A program made the position numbers and the translations under genes. Below are positions 22,101 through 29,263 of a stretch of 36,148 nt of DNA, piece by piece. Where the stretch lies: assembly GCA_024405015.1 (NCBI GenBank), contig JAKSPE010000005.1:1-36148 (forward strand), in the 5' to 3' direction. How positions within the stretch are numbered: the first letter of the stretch is position 1; every line of letters begins with the position of its first letter. Source of the DNA: Sphaerochaetaceae bacterium. GTDB lineage: Bacteria > Spirochaetota > Spirochaetia > Sphaerochaetales > Sphaerochaetaceae. The notes under the pieces are model-generated. The model saw only the letters and a list, made by a program, of their open reading frames with translations, made no database searches and was not told the DNA's origin.

Positions 22101-23348
22101 TTACGTTACAGAGAACTCCATGGATTTTGCCTTGTGCTGAGGGTCTCCTGAGAGGGAACTTGTCTCCCAGTCATCGCGCTTTGCCTGAAGGAAGCGCTCA
22201 AACAGATGGTCTGGAATCATGGACTTGACGAAATCGGACTTCTCAGCGGCCCTGACAGCTTCGATCAGGGTATCTGGAAGCTCCTTTCCGGTGTTGTAAT
22301 CATCCGGATTCACATGGTCCTTGATGCCTTCCACAGCAGCACCGACAAGAAGCAGGATTGCAAGGTATGGGTTACAGGAAGGGTCTGCGCTTCTGACCTT
22401 GAGTCTGACGTTGTCGCTTGTCTGGTGGATCTTGATCAGGAACTTCTTGTTTCCGTAGCCATAGTCGATGATGGAAGGGGCTTCGAAGGTGCCCTTTCTC
22501 TCATAGGAGTTTGCAACCGGATTGAGGAAGATGGTAATCTCCTCGATTCTTCTGAGGATTCCACCGATCATCTCACGCTTGGTCTGCTCGTCGCCGTCTG
22601 GCATGGAGATGTTGATGGTAAGTCCGCTTCCGTTCTCATTGAAAAGAGGCTTTGGCAGGAATGAGGAGAAAAGTCCCATTCTGTTTGCAATGACCTTTAC
22701 CAAATCCTTGAAAGAGATCAGGTGGTCTGCTGCATCAAGCATCATGGCACTCTGCAGTCTGATTTCGTTCTGGCCTGGGCCCTTCTCATGGTGGCTTGCC
22801 TCATAGGCGATTCCCATCTGCTCCATGGTCAGGCAGATCTCTCTTCGGATGTTCTCGCCTTTGTCTCTTGGTGCGATGTCAAAGTAGGAAGCTCTGTCCA
22901 TTGGGATGTCTGTTGGGTTTCCCTCATCGTCCTGCTTGAACAGATAGAATTCAACTTCGGAACTGACCTGGATGTTCTTGCCCTCGAGAATGAGCTTTTT
23001 CTCGAACTGCTTGAGAATGGCTCTTGCATCACCCTCAAATGGTCTGCCATCGGAGTGCTTGATGTTGCAGAAGAATCTTGCGACCTTGCCCTGTACTGGT
23101 CTCCAAGGGAGAATGGTGAGAGTGTTTGGGTCTGGGAAGAGCAAAAGATCGGAGTCCTCAACGTTCATGAATCCTCTGATTGCCGATGCGTTGAAGCCGA
23201 TACCCTTATCCAGAGCCTTGTCCAATGCTGAGACACTGATGGAAGTGTTCTTCAGCTGGCCGAAGATATCGCAGAAAGCAAGACGTACGAAACTGACATC
23301 CTGTTCTCTCATGTAGTTCATAACCTCTTCACGAGTGAAGCTATCCAT
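22101..23348 (-). CDS. glutamine synthetase type I-like protein lacking metal-site residues
   Basis: Protein of 415 residues related to GlnA over its whole length. It keeps 'SEVEFYLF' (Glu131, Glu133), 'GPGQNEI' (Glu195), 'NGSG' (239-242) and 'DPSCNPYLA'. Compared with the usual NGSGMHxN, it reads NGSGLTIN, so the metal-binding His is Thr244; the usual RVEVR reads RLKVR, so the second ligand Glu is Lys317; the usual YKRL reads YERK. Two of the three n2-metal ligands are therefore missing, and normal catalysis is doubtful. The ANTAR gene follows in the same transcript and the leader has an ANTAR-type switch. A role as glutamine or nitrogen sensor is possible. A functional type III enzyme is encoded next door. 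AAAGGAAGG precedes the ATG. Confidence 0.85.
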   Translation of the reverse strand: MDSFTREEVMNYMREQDVSFVRLAFCDIFGQLKNTSISVSALDKALDKGIGFNASAIRGFMNVEDSDLLLFPDPNTLTILPWRPVQGKVARFFCNIKHSDGRPFEGDARAILKQFEKKLILEGKNIQVSSEVEFYLFKQDDEGNPTDIPMDRASYFDIAPRDKGENIRREICLTMEQMGIAYEASHHEKGPGQNEIRLQSAMMLDAADHLISFKDLVKVIANRMGLFSSFLPKPLFNENGSGLTINISMPDGDEQTKREMIGGILRRIEEITIFLNPVANSYERKGTFEAPSIIDYGYGNKKFLIKIHQTSDNVRLKVRSADPSCNPYLAILLLVGAAVEGIKDHVNPDDYNTGKELPDTLIEAVRAAEKSDFVKSMIPDHLFERFLQAKRDDWETSSLSGDPQHKAKSMEFSVT

Positions 23349-23461
23349 TGTTTCCTTCCTTTTGTTGCCGTATTGGCGGCATATGGAAATGTTGATTCAT
23401 TCTTGGAGAATTGTCTAGATGTCAGACGGTCATCCAAACTGCACCAACATATAGAAGTAGA

Positions 23462-23550
23462 AAAGGCGCCTGACAGATTCCCCCAAATCCTGTTCGGAGA
23501 TGTCTGCCAGACGCCTTTGTCTGCTAACCCCAACGGCCTGAGGTTTGCAG
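23462..23550 (-). promoter_or_regulatory. leader of the glutamine synthetase-like gene: two hairpins, ANTAR hexaloop and terminator
   Basis: Minus strand. First hairpin (23550-23521): CTGCAAACCTC against GGGGTTAGCAG, one mismatch. Second (23523-23508): CAGAC-AAAGGC-GTCTG, hexaloop with A1 and G4. The loop and 3' arm of the second begin the terminator arm AAAGGCGTCTGGCAGA (23518-23503), which pairs over 16 bp with TCTGTCAGGCGCCTTT (23477-23462), followed by a modest U-rich tail (TTTTCTACTTCT). Antiterminator and terminator cannot coexist. The tandem hairpins followed by a terminator resemble published ANTAR targets, except that the first loop lacks the A/G pattern. Confidence 0.75.
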
Positions 23551-23552
23551 AA

Positions 23553-23582
23553 AAAATAGTGCAATCGCAGAGGTTTTGTCTA
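23553..23582 (-). promoter_or_regulatory. candidate promoter of the glutamine synthetase-like/ANTAR operon
   Basis: On the minus strand TAGACA (23582-23577), an 18-bp spacer and TATTTT (23558-23553). The start would lie near 23546-23550, at the beginning of the first leader hairpin. No sigma-54 type -24/-12 pair is present. Confidence 0.45.
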
Positions 23583-23651
23583 GTGGGTTTTGTACGAAAA
23601 ATGCGGACAATTGTATTTTGTACGCGAACTGTAAACGGATTGACGTTTTGT
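23574..23651. repeat. four TTTTGT repeats between divergent glutamine synthetase promoters
   Basis: TTTTGT occurs at 23574, 23588, 23616 and 23646, usually as TTTTGTAC or TTTTGTCT (minus strand G[T/A]ACAAAA). Spacings are 14, 28 and 30 bp, close to multiples of 14. They sit between the two divergent promoters and may be sites for a transcription factor. Confidence 0.4.
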
Positions 23652-23689
23652 CTTTGAAAAGCAAGGTTTCCAGTTTTCTCGAAAACCTG

Positions 23690-23718
23690 TTGACTCAATT
23701 CGGGAAAAACGGTATTAC
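23690..23718 (+). promoter_or_regulatory. promoter of the type III glutamine synthetase gene
   Basis: TTGACT (23690-23695), a 17-bp spacer and TATTAC (23713-23718). Transcription would start near 23725, directly at the antiterminator hairpin. Confidence 0.6.
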
Positions 23719-23722
23719 TTGC

Positions 23723-23769
23723 GTCATAACAAAGACGTTATGGCAGTTGCCGTAATGTCTTTTTTTTTT
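23723..23769 (+). promoter_or_regulatory. type III glutamine synthetase leader: ANTAR hexaloop hairpin overlapping a terminator
   Basis: GTCATAAC (23723-23730) pairs with GTTATGGC (23737-23744) around loop AAAGAC, having A at position 1 and G at position 4. The same bases from the loop's G onward, GACGTTATGGC (23734-23744), pair over 11 bp with GCCGTAATGTC (23749-23759) around AGTT and run into T10 (23760-23769), a textbook intrinsic terminator 50 nt before the ATG. The folds exclude each other. Only one hexaloop hairpin is visible, as in the asnB leader. Confidence 0.82.
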
Positions 23770-23818
23770 ACATTCGATTTCAAAAGTCGGCCCCTGAAGC
23801 CGATATACGGAGGATTAT

Positions 23819-25909
23819 ATGGAAAACGTCGCTGATTATTTCGGTTGTCTGGTATTCAATGATGCAGTCATGAGAGAGAAGCTTCCAAAGGACATCTACA
23901 AGTCCCTGAAGAAGACCGTTTCTGAAGGCAAGGATATCGATATCACAGTTGCAAACAGCGTCGCCAATGCCATGAAGACATGGGCTGTCGACAACGGATG
24001 CACACATTTCACCCACTGGTTCCAGCCTATGACAGGAATCACCGCAGAAAAGCATGATGCCTTCATTTCCCCAGTTGATGGCGGAAAGGTGATCCTTGAG
24101 TTCTCCGGAAAGGAGCTGATCAAGGGTGAGCCGGATGCCTCATCATTCCCATCAGGAGGTCTCAGAGCCACATTCGAGGCCAGAGGCTACACAGCATGGG
24201 ACCCAACCAGCTATGCATTCATCAAGGATGACACACTTTACATCCCAACAGCATTCTGCTCCTACACAGGAGAGGTTCTGGACAAGAAGACTCCTCTTCT
24301 CAGAAGTATGGAAGCCCTGAGCAAGGAAGCTGTCGAGATTCTTCACATGTTCGGTAAGGATGACGTCAAGAGAGTCATCACAACCGTCGGTCCTGAGCAG
24401 GAGTACTTCCTCATCAACAAAGAGGACTATGCAAAGAGAAAGGACCTCGTTTTCACAGGCAGGACACTCTTTGGTGCACGTGCCCCTAAGGGACAGGAGA
24501 TGGAGGACCATTACTTCGGTTCCATCAAGACAAGAGTCGCCGCCTACATGAGAGACCTTGATAAGGAGCTTTGGAAGCTTGGCATCACTGCCAAGACACG
24601 ACATAACGAGGTTGCACCTTGCCAGCATGAGCTCGCTCCTGTCTTTGCAACAACAAACGTTGCTACAGACCACAACCAGCTCACCATGGAGACTATGAAG
24701 AAGGTTGCTGAGCGCCATGGATTCACATGCCTCTTGCACGAAAAGCCATTTGCAGGTGTCAACGGCTCCGGTAAGCACAACAACTGGTCCATCTCCACTG
24801 ATACTGGCCTGAACCTCCTTTCTCCAGGTTCCAATCCAAAGGAGAACAAGCAGTTCCTGCTGTTCCTCGTTGCAGTCATCAAGGCTGTTGATGAGTATCA
24901 GGATCTCCTGCGCGTCTCTGTCGCAAGCGCAAGCAACGACCATAGACTTGGAGCCAACGAAGCACCACCTGCCATCGTTTCCATGTTCCTCGGTGACGAG
25001 CTTTCCACAATTCTCGAGTCCATTGCCGAAGGCACTGATATCGCAGCAGCCGAGAAGAAGAGAATGGAGCTTGGTGTCCACGTTCTCCCATCCATTCCAA
25101 AGGATACAACAGACCGTAACAGAACAAGTCCATTTGCCTTTACCGGTAACAGATTCGAGTTCAGAATGCTCGGTTCCTCCTTCTCCGTATCAGGTCCGAA
25201 CGTTGTCCTCAACACAATCGTCGCAAAGGCTCTCAAAGATTTTGCAGCAACACTTAAGGATGCAAAGGACTTTGATGCCGCAGTGGATGCTCTGATCAGA
25301 GACACCTACATTGCACACAAGAGAATCGTCTTCAACGGCAACAACTATTCTGATGAATGGGTCGAAGAGGCTGCAAGAAGAGGACTTTACAACCTTAAGT
25401 CCACTCCAGAAGCTCTGGATACATTTGTTGCTGACAAGAACATCGCACTGTTCAAGGAATTTGGCGTCTTCAGCCCATCTGAGATCCACTCCAGATTCGA
25501 GATTCTCAACGAGGAATATTCCAAGAGCCTGCACATCGAAGCTCTGACAATGGGTGACATGGTCAACACACAGATCATTCCTGCAGTCAGCAAGTATGCT
25601 GGAGAACTGGCAAGCGCCATCGCAGCCAAGAAGGCAATTCTGCCATCTCTCCGATGTACAGCAGAGACAGCACTTGTCGAGAACATTTCCGCAATGCTCG
25701 ATGATCTTGCCATCAAGACTGCCGCCCTTTCCTCCATCGTGGAGAAGAGTGCTTCCTTCGGCGGATCTGAGCTTGCTCACTTCACAAGAGAGTGCATCGT
25801 TCCAGCTATGGAAGATGTCAGAGCTGTTGCTGACAAGCTCGAGCTTAGCGTTTCACACGAGGCTTGGCCATTCCCAACCTACGGTGACATGCTGTTCTAT
25901 GTAGATTGA
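23819..25909 (+). CDS. glnN: glutamine synthetase type III
   Basis: Large glutamine synthetase of 696 residues making glutamine from glutamate, ammonia and ATP; type III enzymes are dodecamers typical of Bacteroides, spirochaetes and some Clostridia. Family motifs are clear: 'HFTHWFQPMTG' near 60, 'KHDAFI', 'SSFPSGGLRATFEARGYTAWDP' (105-128), 'TVGPEQEYFLI' with metal-ligand Glu, 'RHNEVAPCQHELAP', and 'NGSGKHNNWS' in the active site. The length fits the family (about 700). The ATG follows ACGGAGGA. It is divergent from the degenerate type I-like gene and carries its own ANTAR-type leader, so it is probably the main ammonium-assimilating enzyme under this control. Confidence 0.96.
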   Translation: MENVADYFGCLVFNDAVMREKLPKDIYKSLKKTVSEGKDIDITVANSVANAMKTWAVDNGCTHFTHWFQPMTGITAEKHDAFISPVDGGKVILEFSGKELIKGEPDASSFPSGGLRATFEARGYTAWDPTSYAFIKDDTLYIPTAFCSYTGEVLDKKTPLLRSMEALSKEAVEILHMFGKDDVKRVITTVGPEQEYFLINKEDYAKRKDLVFTGRTLFGARAPKGQEMEDHYFGSIKTRVAAYMRDLDKELWKLGITAKTRHNEVAPCQHELAPVFATTNVATDHNQLTMETMKKVAERHGFTCLLHEKPFAGVNGSGKHNNWSISTDTGLNLLSPGSNPKENKQFLLFLVAVIKAVDEYQDLLRVSVASASNDHRLGANEAPPAIVSMFLGDELSTILESIAEGTDIAAAEKKRMELGVHVLPSIPKDTTDRNRTSPFAFTGNRFEFRMLGSSFSVSGPNVVLNTIVAKALKDFAATLKDAKDFDAAVDALIRDTYIAHKRIVFNGNNYSDEWVEEAARRGLYNLKSTPEALDTFVADKNIALFKEFGVFSPSEIHSRFEILNEEYSKSLHIEALTMGDMVNTQIIPAVSKYAGELASAIAAKKAILPSLRCTAETALVENISAMLDDLAIKTAALSSIVEKSASFGGSELAHFTRECIVPAMEDVRAVADKLELSVSHEAWPFPTYGDMLFYVD

Positions 25910-25995
25910 ATTTTCAAGATTCAATAGAGTGCTCTGCACAAAGTTCCCCTGTGCATGGCACGCCAATCTAGTTTTTCTAGACCTCCTTTTTCATT

Positions 25996-26036
25996 GCACC
26001 CTTGAGACGGCCATCTCGAGGGTGCTCTTTTGTTTT
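25996..26036 (+). terminator. terminator after glnN
   Basis: GCACCCTTGAGA pairs with TCTCGAGGGTGC (12 bp, 6-nt loop), followed by TCTTTTGTTTT. Before it lie smaller inverted repeats: ATTGAAT/ATTCAAT (near 25905-25925), TGCACA/TGTGCA (near 25935-25955) and TCTAG/CTAGA (near 25968-25982). The rest of the gap to 26268 is AT-rich, with nothing recognised. Confidence 0.85.
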
Positions 26037-26268
26037 ATGGGTTGATTGCATTTTTGTGGCTGTTTGAGGGGTTGTGAATGTCGAAGTTTTTTGAAAAAAA
26101 TGAGAAAAACTTCTGCTCTTTCCTGAGTTTTGCATAATAAAAATCAAAAACTCAGAAAGGGGAAAGCCTTTTGAAACTTGGACCCTAATGGATATGGGTT
26201 GTACAAAGTCGATCTTCAATCGGATCTGAAATCAAAAGAGGAAAATTTGGTTGTGCTGTGTGTCTGGT

Positions 26269-26790
26269 TTACTGCTTGAAAAGGATTCCTGCAGCCTTGA
26301 GGCTTTCGCACACTCGCTCATAGGCGGCCTGACTTGGGCAGGAGAGGGTGTGGATATGAACTCCATCGGTGAGTTCGGATAGGGAATGGGCATCGGCCGC
26401 CTTGACCTTTTCCATGAACTGGTCAATGTCATAGCGGGACTTGAGCATCAGCTGGCCTGTGATCTGGCCATAGACCGGGTGCTCTACAATGACATTTAGT
26501 ATGCTGCATCCCTGGTCTACACAGATTTGAAGTTCCTGCAGCATCTGCTGCTCGTTGTGCACACATGCAATCTGTCTCAGAATCTCTCCGGTTCTCGTCT
26601 CATGAGTACTTAAGACGTAGCCTCTCGGGGTTGAGATGATGTCTTCTCCTGCAGCACGAAGAAGCGCAATGTCTCCGACGATGATCTGTCTACTGACTTT
26701 GAGGGTGGTGGCAAGGCTGGTTGCGCTGATTTCCTCATCGGCCTTCTGTAGTGTTTGAAGTATCATATCGCGTCTGTCCGTGGCTTTCAT
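26269..26790 (-). CDS. NiaR-like transcriptional repressor (HTH plus 3H domain)
   Basis: Protein of 173 residues, predicted repressor of NAD-precursor genes sensing nicotinate. The N-terminal winged helix ('ISATSLATTLKVSRQIIVGDIALLRAAG', 20-48) is followed by 'IISTPRGYVL' and the 3H domain. Conserved metal positions in the family correspond to His78, Glu86, His145 and His147 ('VHNEQ', 'GVHIHTL'); His104 lies in 'VEHPVYG'. The start has GGAG upstream. It is divergent from the PfoR/EIIC-like gene across a region rich in TGTCA/TGACA half-sites, so it probably controls that gene and itself. Confidence 0.87.
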   Translation of the reverse strand: MKATDRRDMILQTLQKADEEISATSLATTLKVSRQIIVGDIALLRAAGEDIISTPRGYVLSTHETRTGEILRQIACVHNEQQMLQELQICVDQGCSILNVIVEHPVYGQITGQLMLKSRYDIDQFMEKVKAADAHSLSELTDGVHIHTLSCPSQAAYERVCESLKAAGILFKQ

Positions 26791-26816
26791 CGCGTGTCTC
26801 CTATGGGTATGGAGAT

Positions 26817-26901
26817 ACTATAGCACAAATGTGTCTTGTCATGTGAATTGACAAAGCAGAAATTACGCATATAATTGGGCTCGTAAGGTGTCATGACACC
26901 T
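26817..26901. promoter_or_regulatory. divergent promoters and operators between the NiaR-like and PfoR-like genes
   Basis: Plus strand: consensus TTGACA (26848-26853), 16 bp, TATAAT (26870-26875), start near 26882. Minus strand: TATAGT (26822-26817) for the repressor. AGGTGTCATGACACCT (26886-26901) is a perfect 16-bp palindrome at the plus start site. TTGTCA/TGACAA (26836-26841 and 26849-26854) is a second inverted repeat over the -35 box. Both share TGTCA half-sites, so one repressor may bind both; the NiaR-like protein is the inferred binder. Confidence 0.72.
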
Positions 26902-26952
26902 GTCAAGATATTTATCCGCTTTGTTTCCAAAAGGCGGAGAATGGAGATTGAA

Positions 26953-28035
26953 ATGAACAAGTTCAAAGAATTTCTGAAGAGAAAGGACATTGAGGTTTCC
27001 GCAAAGCGTTATGGAATTGATGCTCTTGGTGCAATGGCACAGGGTCTTTTCTGCACACTTCTCATTGGAACCATTCTGAATACACTTGGAACACAGTTCC
27101 ACATCGGTTTTCTGGCAAATCCAGTCGGAACATCTAATCTGACCATCGGAGGTTTTGCCTCTGCTATGGTTGGTCCTGCAATGGCAGCTGCCATCGGCTA
27201 TGCACTTCATGCCTCCCCAATGGTCCTGTTCTCACTGATTCCAGTCGGTTATGCCACAAACATGCTGGGTGGAGCAGGTGGACCTTTGGCCGTACTTGTT
27301 GTTGCCATCGTTGCATCAGAGTTCGGAAAGATGGTTTCCAAGGAGACCAAGGTTGATATTCTGGTGACTCCTATTGTGACTATCCTTGTCGGTGTCGGTC
27401 TTGCAGCCCTTATTGCCAAGCCAATCGGAACTGCAGCCTCTGCTGTCGGAAAGCTCATCATGTGGGCAACAGACCTCCAGCCTTTCCTTATGGGAATTCT
27501 GGTTTCCGTCATCGTAGGTATGGCTCTGACACTTCCGATCTCCTCTGCAGCAATCTGTGCCGCACTTAGCCTCACAGGTCTTGCTGGTGGTGCTGCAGTT
27601 GCAGGATGCTGTGCACAGATGATTGGTTTTGCTGCAATGTCCTATCGTGAGAACAAAGTAGGCGGTCTGGTGTCCCAGGGTATCGGAACCTCCATGCTTC
27701 AGATGCCGAACATCGTCAAGAATCCGAAGATCTGGATTGCTCCAACATTGGCCTCTGCCATCACAGGTCCATTGGCGACCTGCCTGTTCAAGCTCAGAAT
27801 GAACGGTCCTGCCGTCTCTTCTGGTATGGGAACCTGTGGTTTTGTCGGACAGATCGGCGTCTACACCGGATGGGTCAACGATGTCGCTGCCGGTACAAAG
27901 GCTGCCATCACCGCATTTGACTGGATTGGTCTTGTTCTCATCTGCTTCGTTCTTCCAGCTGCACTGAGCATCCTTTTCTGTGAGATTGAGAGAAAGCTCG
28001 GATGGATCAAGGAAGGTGATCTGAAGCTCGACTAA
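26953..28035 (+). CDS. PfoR-like membrane protein, PTS EIIC type 2 family
   Basis: Polytopic membrane protein of 360 residues with about ten hydrophobic segments, e.g. 'GAMAQGLFCTLLIGTIL' near 25 and 'AATAGPIIAAIGYAL'-like repeats rich in Gly and Ala. 'GPLAVLVVAIVASEFGKMVSKETKVDILVTPIVTILVGVG' and 'LTLPISSAAICAALSLTGLAGGAAVAGCCAQMIGFA' match PTS_EIIC_2/PfoR proteins (COG3641). These are annotated as sugar permeases or toxin regulators, but function is unproven, and no PTS IIA or IIB domain is present. Start ATG 26953 follows GGAG at 6 nt; upstream ATGs lie in the operator. Divergence from a NiaR-like repressor suggests a role in vitamin or NAD-precursor uptake. Confidence 0.78.
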   Translation: MNKFKEFLKRKDIEVSAKRYGIDALGAMAQGLFCTLLIGTILNTLGTQFHIGFLANPVGTSNLTIGGFASAMVGPAMAAAIGYALHASPMVLFSLIPVGYATNMLGGAGGPLAVLVVAIVASEFGKMVSKETKVDILVTPIVTILVGVGLAALIAKPIGTAASAVGKLIMWATDLQPFLMGILVSVIVGMALTLPISSAAICAALSLTGLAGGAAVAGCCAQMIGFAAMSYRENKVGGLVSQGIGTSMLQMPNIVKNPKIWIAPTLASAITGPLATCLFKLRMNGPAVSSGMGTCGFVGQIGVYTGWVNDVAAGTKAAITAFDWIGLVLICFVLPAALSILFCEIERKLGWIKEGDLKLD

Positions 28036-28043
28036 AAAATAAC

Positions 28044-28123
28044 AGGCACCACACAGGTGCCTTTGAAATGCATTGAAATTAAGAGGGAAGGTATTTGGGA
28101 CTCAGTTCTCAAATACCTTTTTT
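28044..28123 (+). terminator. two tandem terminators after the PfoR-like gene
   Basis: AGGCACC/GGTGCCT (28044-28062, 5-nt loop) has a short TTT tail. Then AAGGTATTTGGGA (28088-28100) pairs with 28107-28119 over 13 bp and leads into T6 (28118-28123). The second hairpin's 3' arm is also the end of the convergent Nudix coding sequence. Confidence 0.75.
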
Positions 28124-28602
28124 ATGCTGTCGTAGTGAAGGAAAATGCCCTGTTCTGCAAGAGCCTTGATCTCATCCAGTGTGGCGAACTTTCCATCCAT
28201 GGTCTCTCCTGGCTGGAGGGTGAGGTCTTTCTCTGTGACATCAAGCTCAAAGCGATAGATGTCGACAATGTAGTTCTGGCCTTTGTTCTCTCTGTGATAA
28301 CAGAACTGGTAGCCGCCTTTTGCGTTGGAGACATCAAGACCTGTCTCCTCACGGACTTCTCGGATGACAGCCTCTTCAGAAGTCTCTCCTGATTTGACAC
28401 CGCCACCAGGAATCTCCCACCAGCCGCCGGCCCATGCCTTGGTCAGAACTCTCTGGGTGATGAGGAACTTGCCGTCCGGTCTTCTGACGACACCCAAAAC
28501 GGAGATGTAGTATTCGCCTTCGGCCATTGTCCAGTCATTGCGCTTCATGATCCTTCCAGTCTTGTTCTTGTTGATGTCGTATACGTCCCAGTATTCCTGC
28601 AT
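28102..28602 (-). CDS. Nudix hydrolase with IPP-isomerase-like N-terminus
   Basis: Protein of 166 residues. The N-terminal '[19 protein letters not shown]' is the type seen in the YfcD/IDI-like Nudix group. The Nudix box is complete, '[25 protein letters not shown]' in two parts around the catalytic REVREE (near 85-90). The substrate is unknown; proteins of this group have been linked to nucleotide sugars, coenzymes or housekeeping. AGAGGT precedes the ATG. It is divergent from the MerR gene, and its 3' end forms part of the neighbouring gene's terminator. Confidence 0.85.
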   Translation of the reverse strand: MQEYWDVYDINKNKTGRIMKRNDWTMAEGEYYISVLGVVRRPDGKFLITQRVLTKAWAGGWWEIPGGGVKSGETSEEAVIREVREETGLDVSNAKGGYQFCYHRENKGQNYIVDIYRFELDVTEKDLTLQPGETMDGKFATLDEIKALAEQGIFLHYDSIKKVFEN

Positions 28603-28651
28603 GATGAACCTCTTGTATCTGTAAATGCATCATACAACAAAAAGCAAACAA

Positions 28652-28680
28652 TTGAACCCCCAAAAGAAATCCCTTATTAT
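28652..28680 (+). promoter_or_regulatory. promoter of the MerR gene, predicting a leaderless transcript
   Basis: TTGAAC (28652-28657), a 17-bp spacer and TATTAT (28675-28680), then 6 bp and the ATG at 28687. No Shine-Dalgarno sequence is present, so transcription should start at the A of ATG. Confidence 0.7.
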
Positions 28681-28686
28681 TGCAGT

Positions 28687-29130
28687 ATGAAGCGCTACAA
28701 AATCGGTGAAATCTCAGAACTTTCGGGCCTTACCCTCAGAACCATCCGCTATTACGAGGAGATGGGACTTCTTTCGGCTGGTCGCACAAATGGAGGCCAA
28801 CGATTCTATTCGGACCAGGATCTTGTGTACCTTAAGAGAATCATCGAGCTCAAGAGCCTTGGGTTCACCTTGGAAGAGATCTCCCGCATCATCCGCCTCA
28901 AGGATGAGGACCATAGCGGAAACAAGAGAAGAACCGAACTTCTGACACAGTACCGTCTCAAACTCTCGCAGGACTTGGAAAGAATGGCAACGCTTCAGAG
29001 CCATGTCGATGAGCTGAAGTGGCATATTGCGCAGCTTGAGAGTGCAGAAGATGGCTTTACCGACTGTCCTGGTGCCGCTTGTGCGGGGTGTGAACATAAG
29101 GACCGTTGCGTGTTCTTCAAAGAAAAATGA
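28687..29130 (+). CDS. MerR-family regulator with C-terminal four-cysteine cluster
   Basis: Protein of 147 residues. The N-terminal winged helix 'YKIGEISELSGLTLRTIRYYEEMGLL' (4-29) is a standard MerR DNA-binding domain. A dimerising coiled coil spans about 75-120. The C-terminus has C127-x4-C132-x2-C135-x5-C141. SoxR carries a related but tighter C-x2-C-x-C-x5-C set for a [2Fe-2S] cluster, so redox or metal sensing is plausible but unproven. The gene lies 133 bp upstream of trpB2, whose promoter region contains a 19-bp dyad suitable for a MerR protein. Confidence 0.88.
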   Translation: MKRYKIGEISELSGLTLRTIRYYEEMGLLSAGRTNGGQRFYSDQDLVYLKRIIELKSLGFTLEEISRIIRLKDEDHSGNKRRTELLTQYRLKLSQDLERMATLQSHVDELKWHIAQLESAEDGFTDCPGAACAGCEHKDRCVFFKEK

Positions 29131-29150
29131 AAAAAAAACTGAAAAAGTAC

Positions 29151-29180
29151 TTGCTTCTCTACATAGTAACGTGTTATGTT
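29151..29180 (+). promoter_or_regulatory. candidate trpB2 promoter with dyad in the spacer
   Basis: TTGCTT (29151-29156), an 18-bp spacer and TATGTT (29175-29180). The dyad ACATAGTAACGTGTTATGT (29161-29179) fills the spacer, the layout used by MerR activators. Downstream AACAG-TAA-CTGTT runs into TCTTTTT (29187-29206), a weak terminator-like hairpin in the leader. A 26-codon hydrophobic frame starting at 29127 (ATGA overlap with the MerR stop) ends at 29110+100 and may be incidental. Confidence 0.42.
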
Positions 29181-29263
29181 TCTGTCAACAGTAACTGTTT
29201 CTTTTTATAGAAACAACAAAATGCAACAGAAAATTGGGTCGTACCACATAGGAGGAAACATAC

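Noticed and set aside
23521..23550. First hairpin of the glutamine synthetase-like leader as a canonical ANTAR P1
   Set aside because: The stem is good, but its loop (AGGCCGTT) does not give A1/G4 in any register, so only the second hairpin is counted as a match.
23546..23600. Sigma-54 (-24/-12) promoter for nitrogen control
   Set aside because: TTGCAC...CTGCA looks suggestive, but the GG and GC dinucleotides are not 10 bp apart.
29127..29210. 26-codon hydrophobic frame overlapping the MerR stop
   Set aside because: No ribosome site, A-rich start and overlap with the trpB2 promoter; kept only as a remark.
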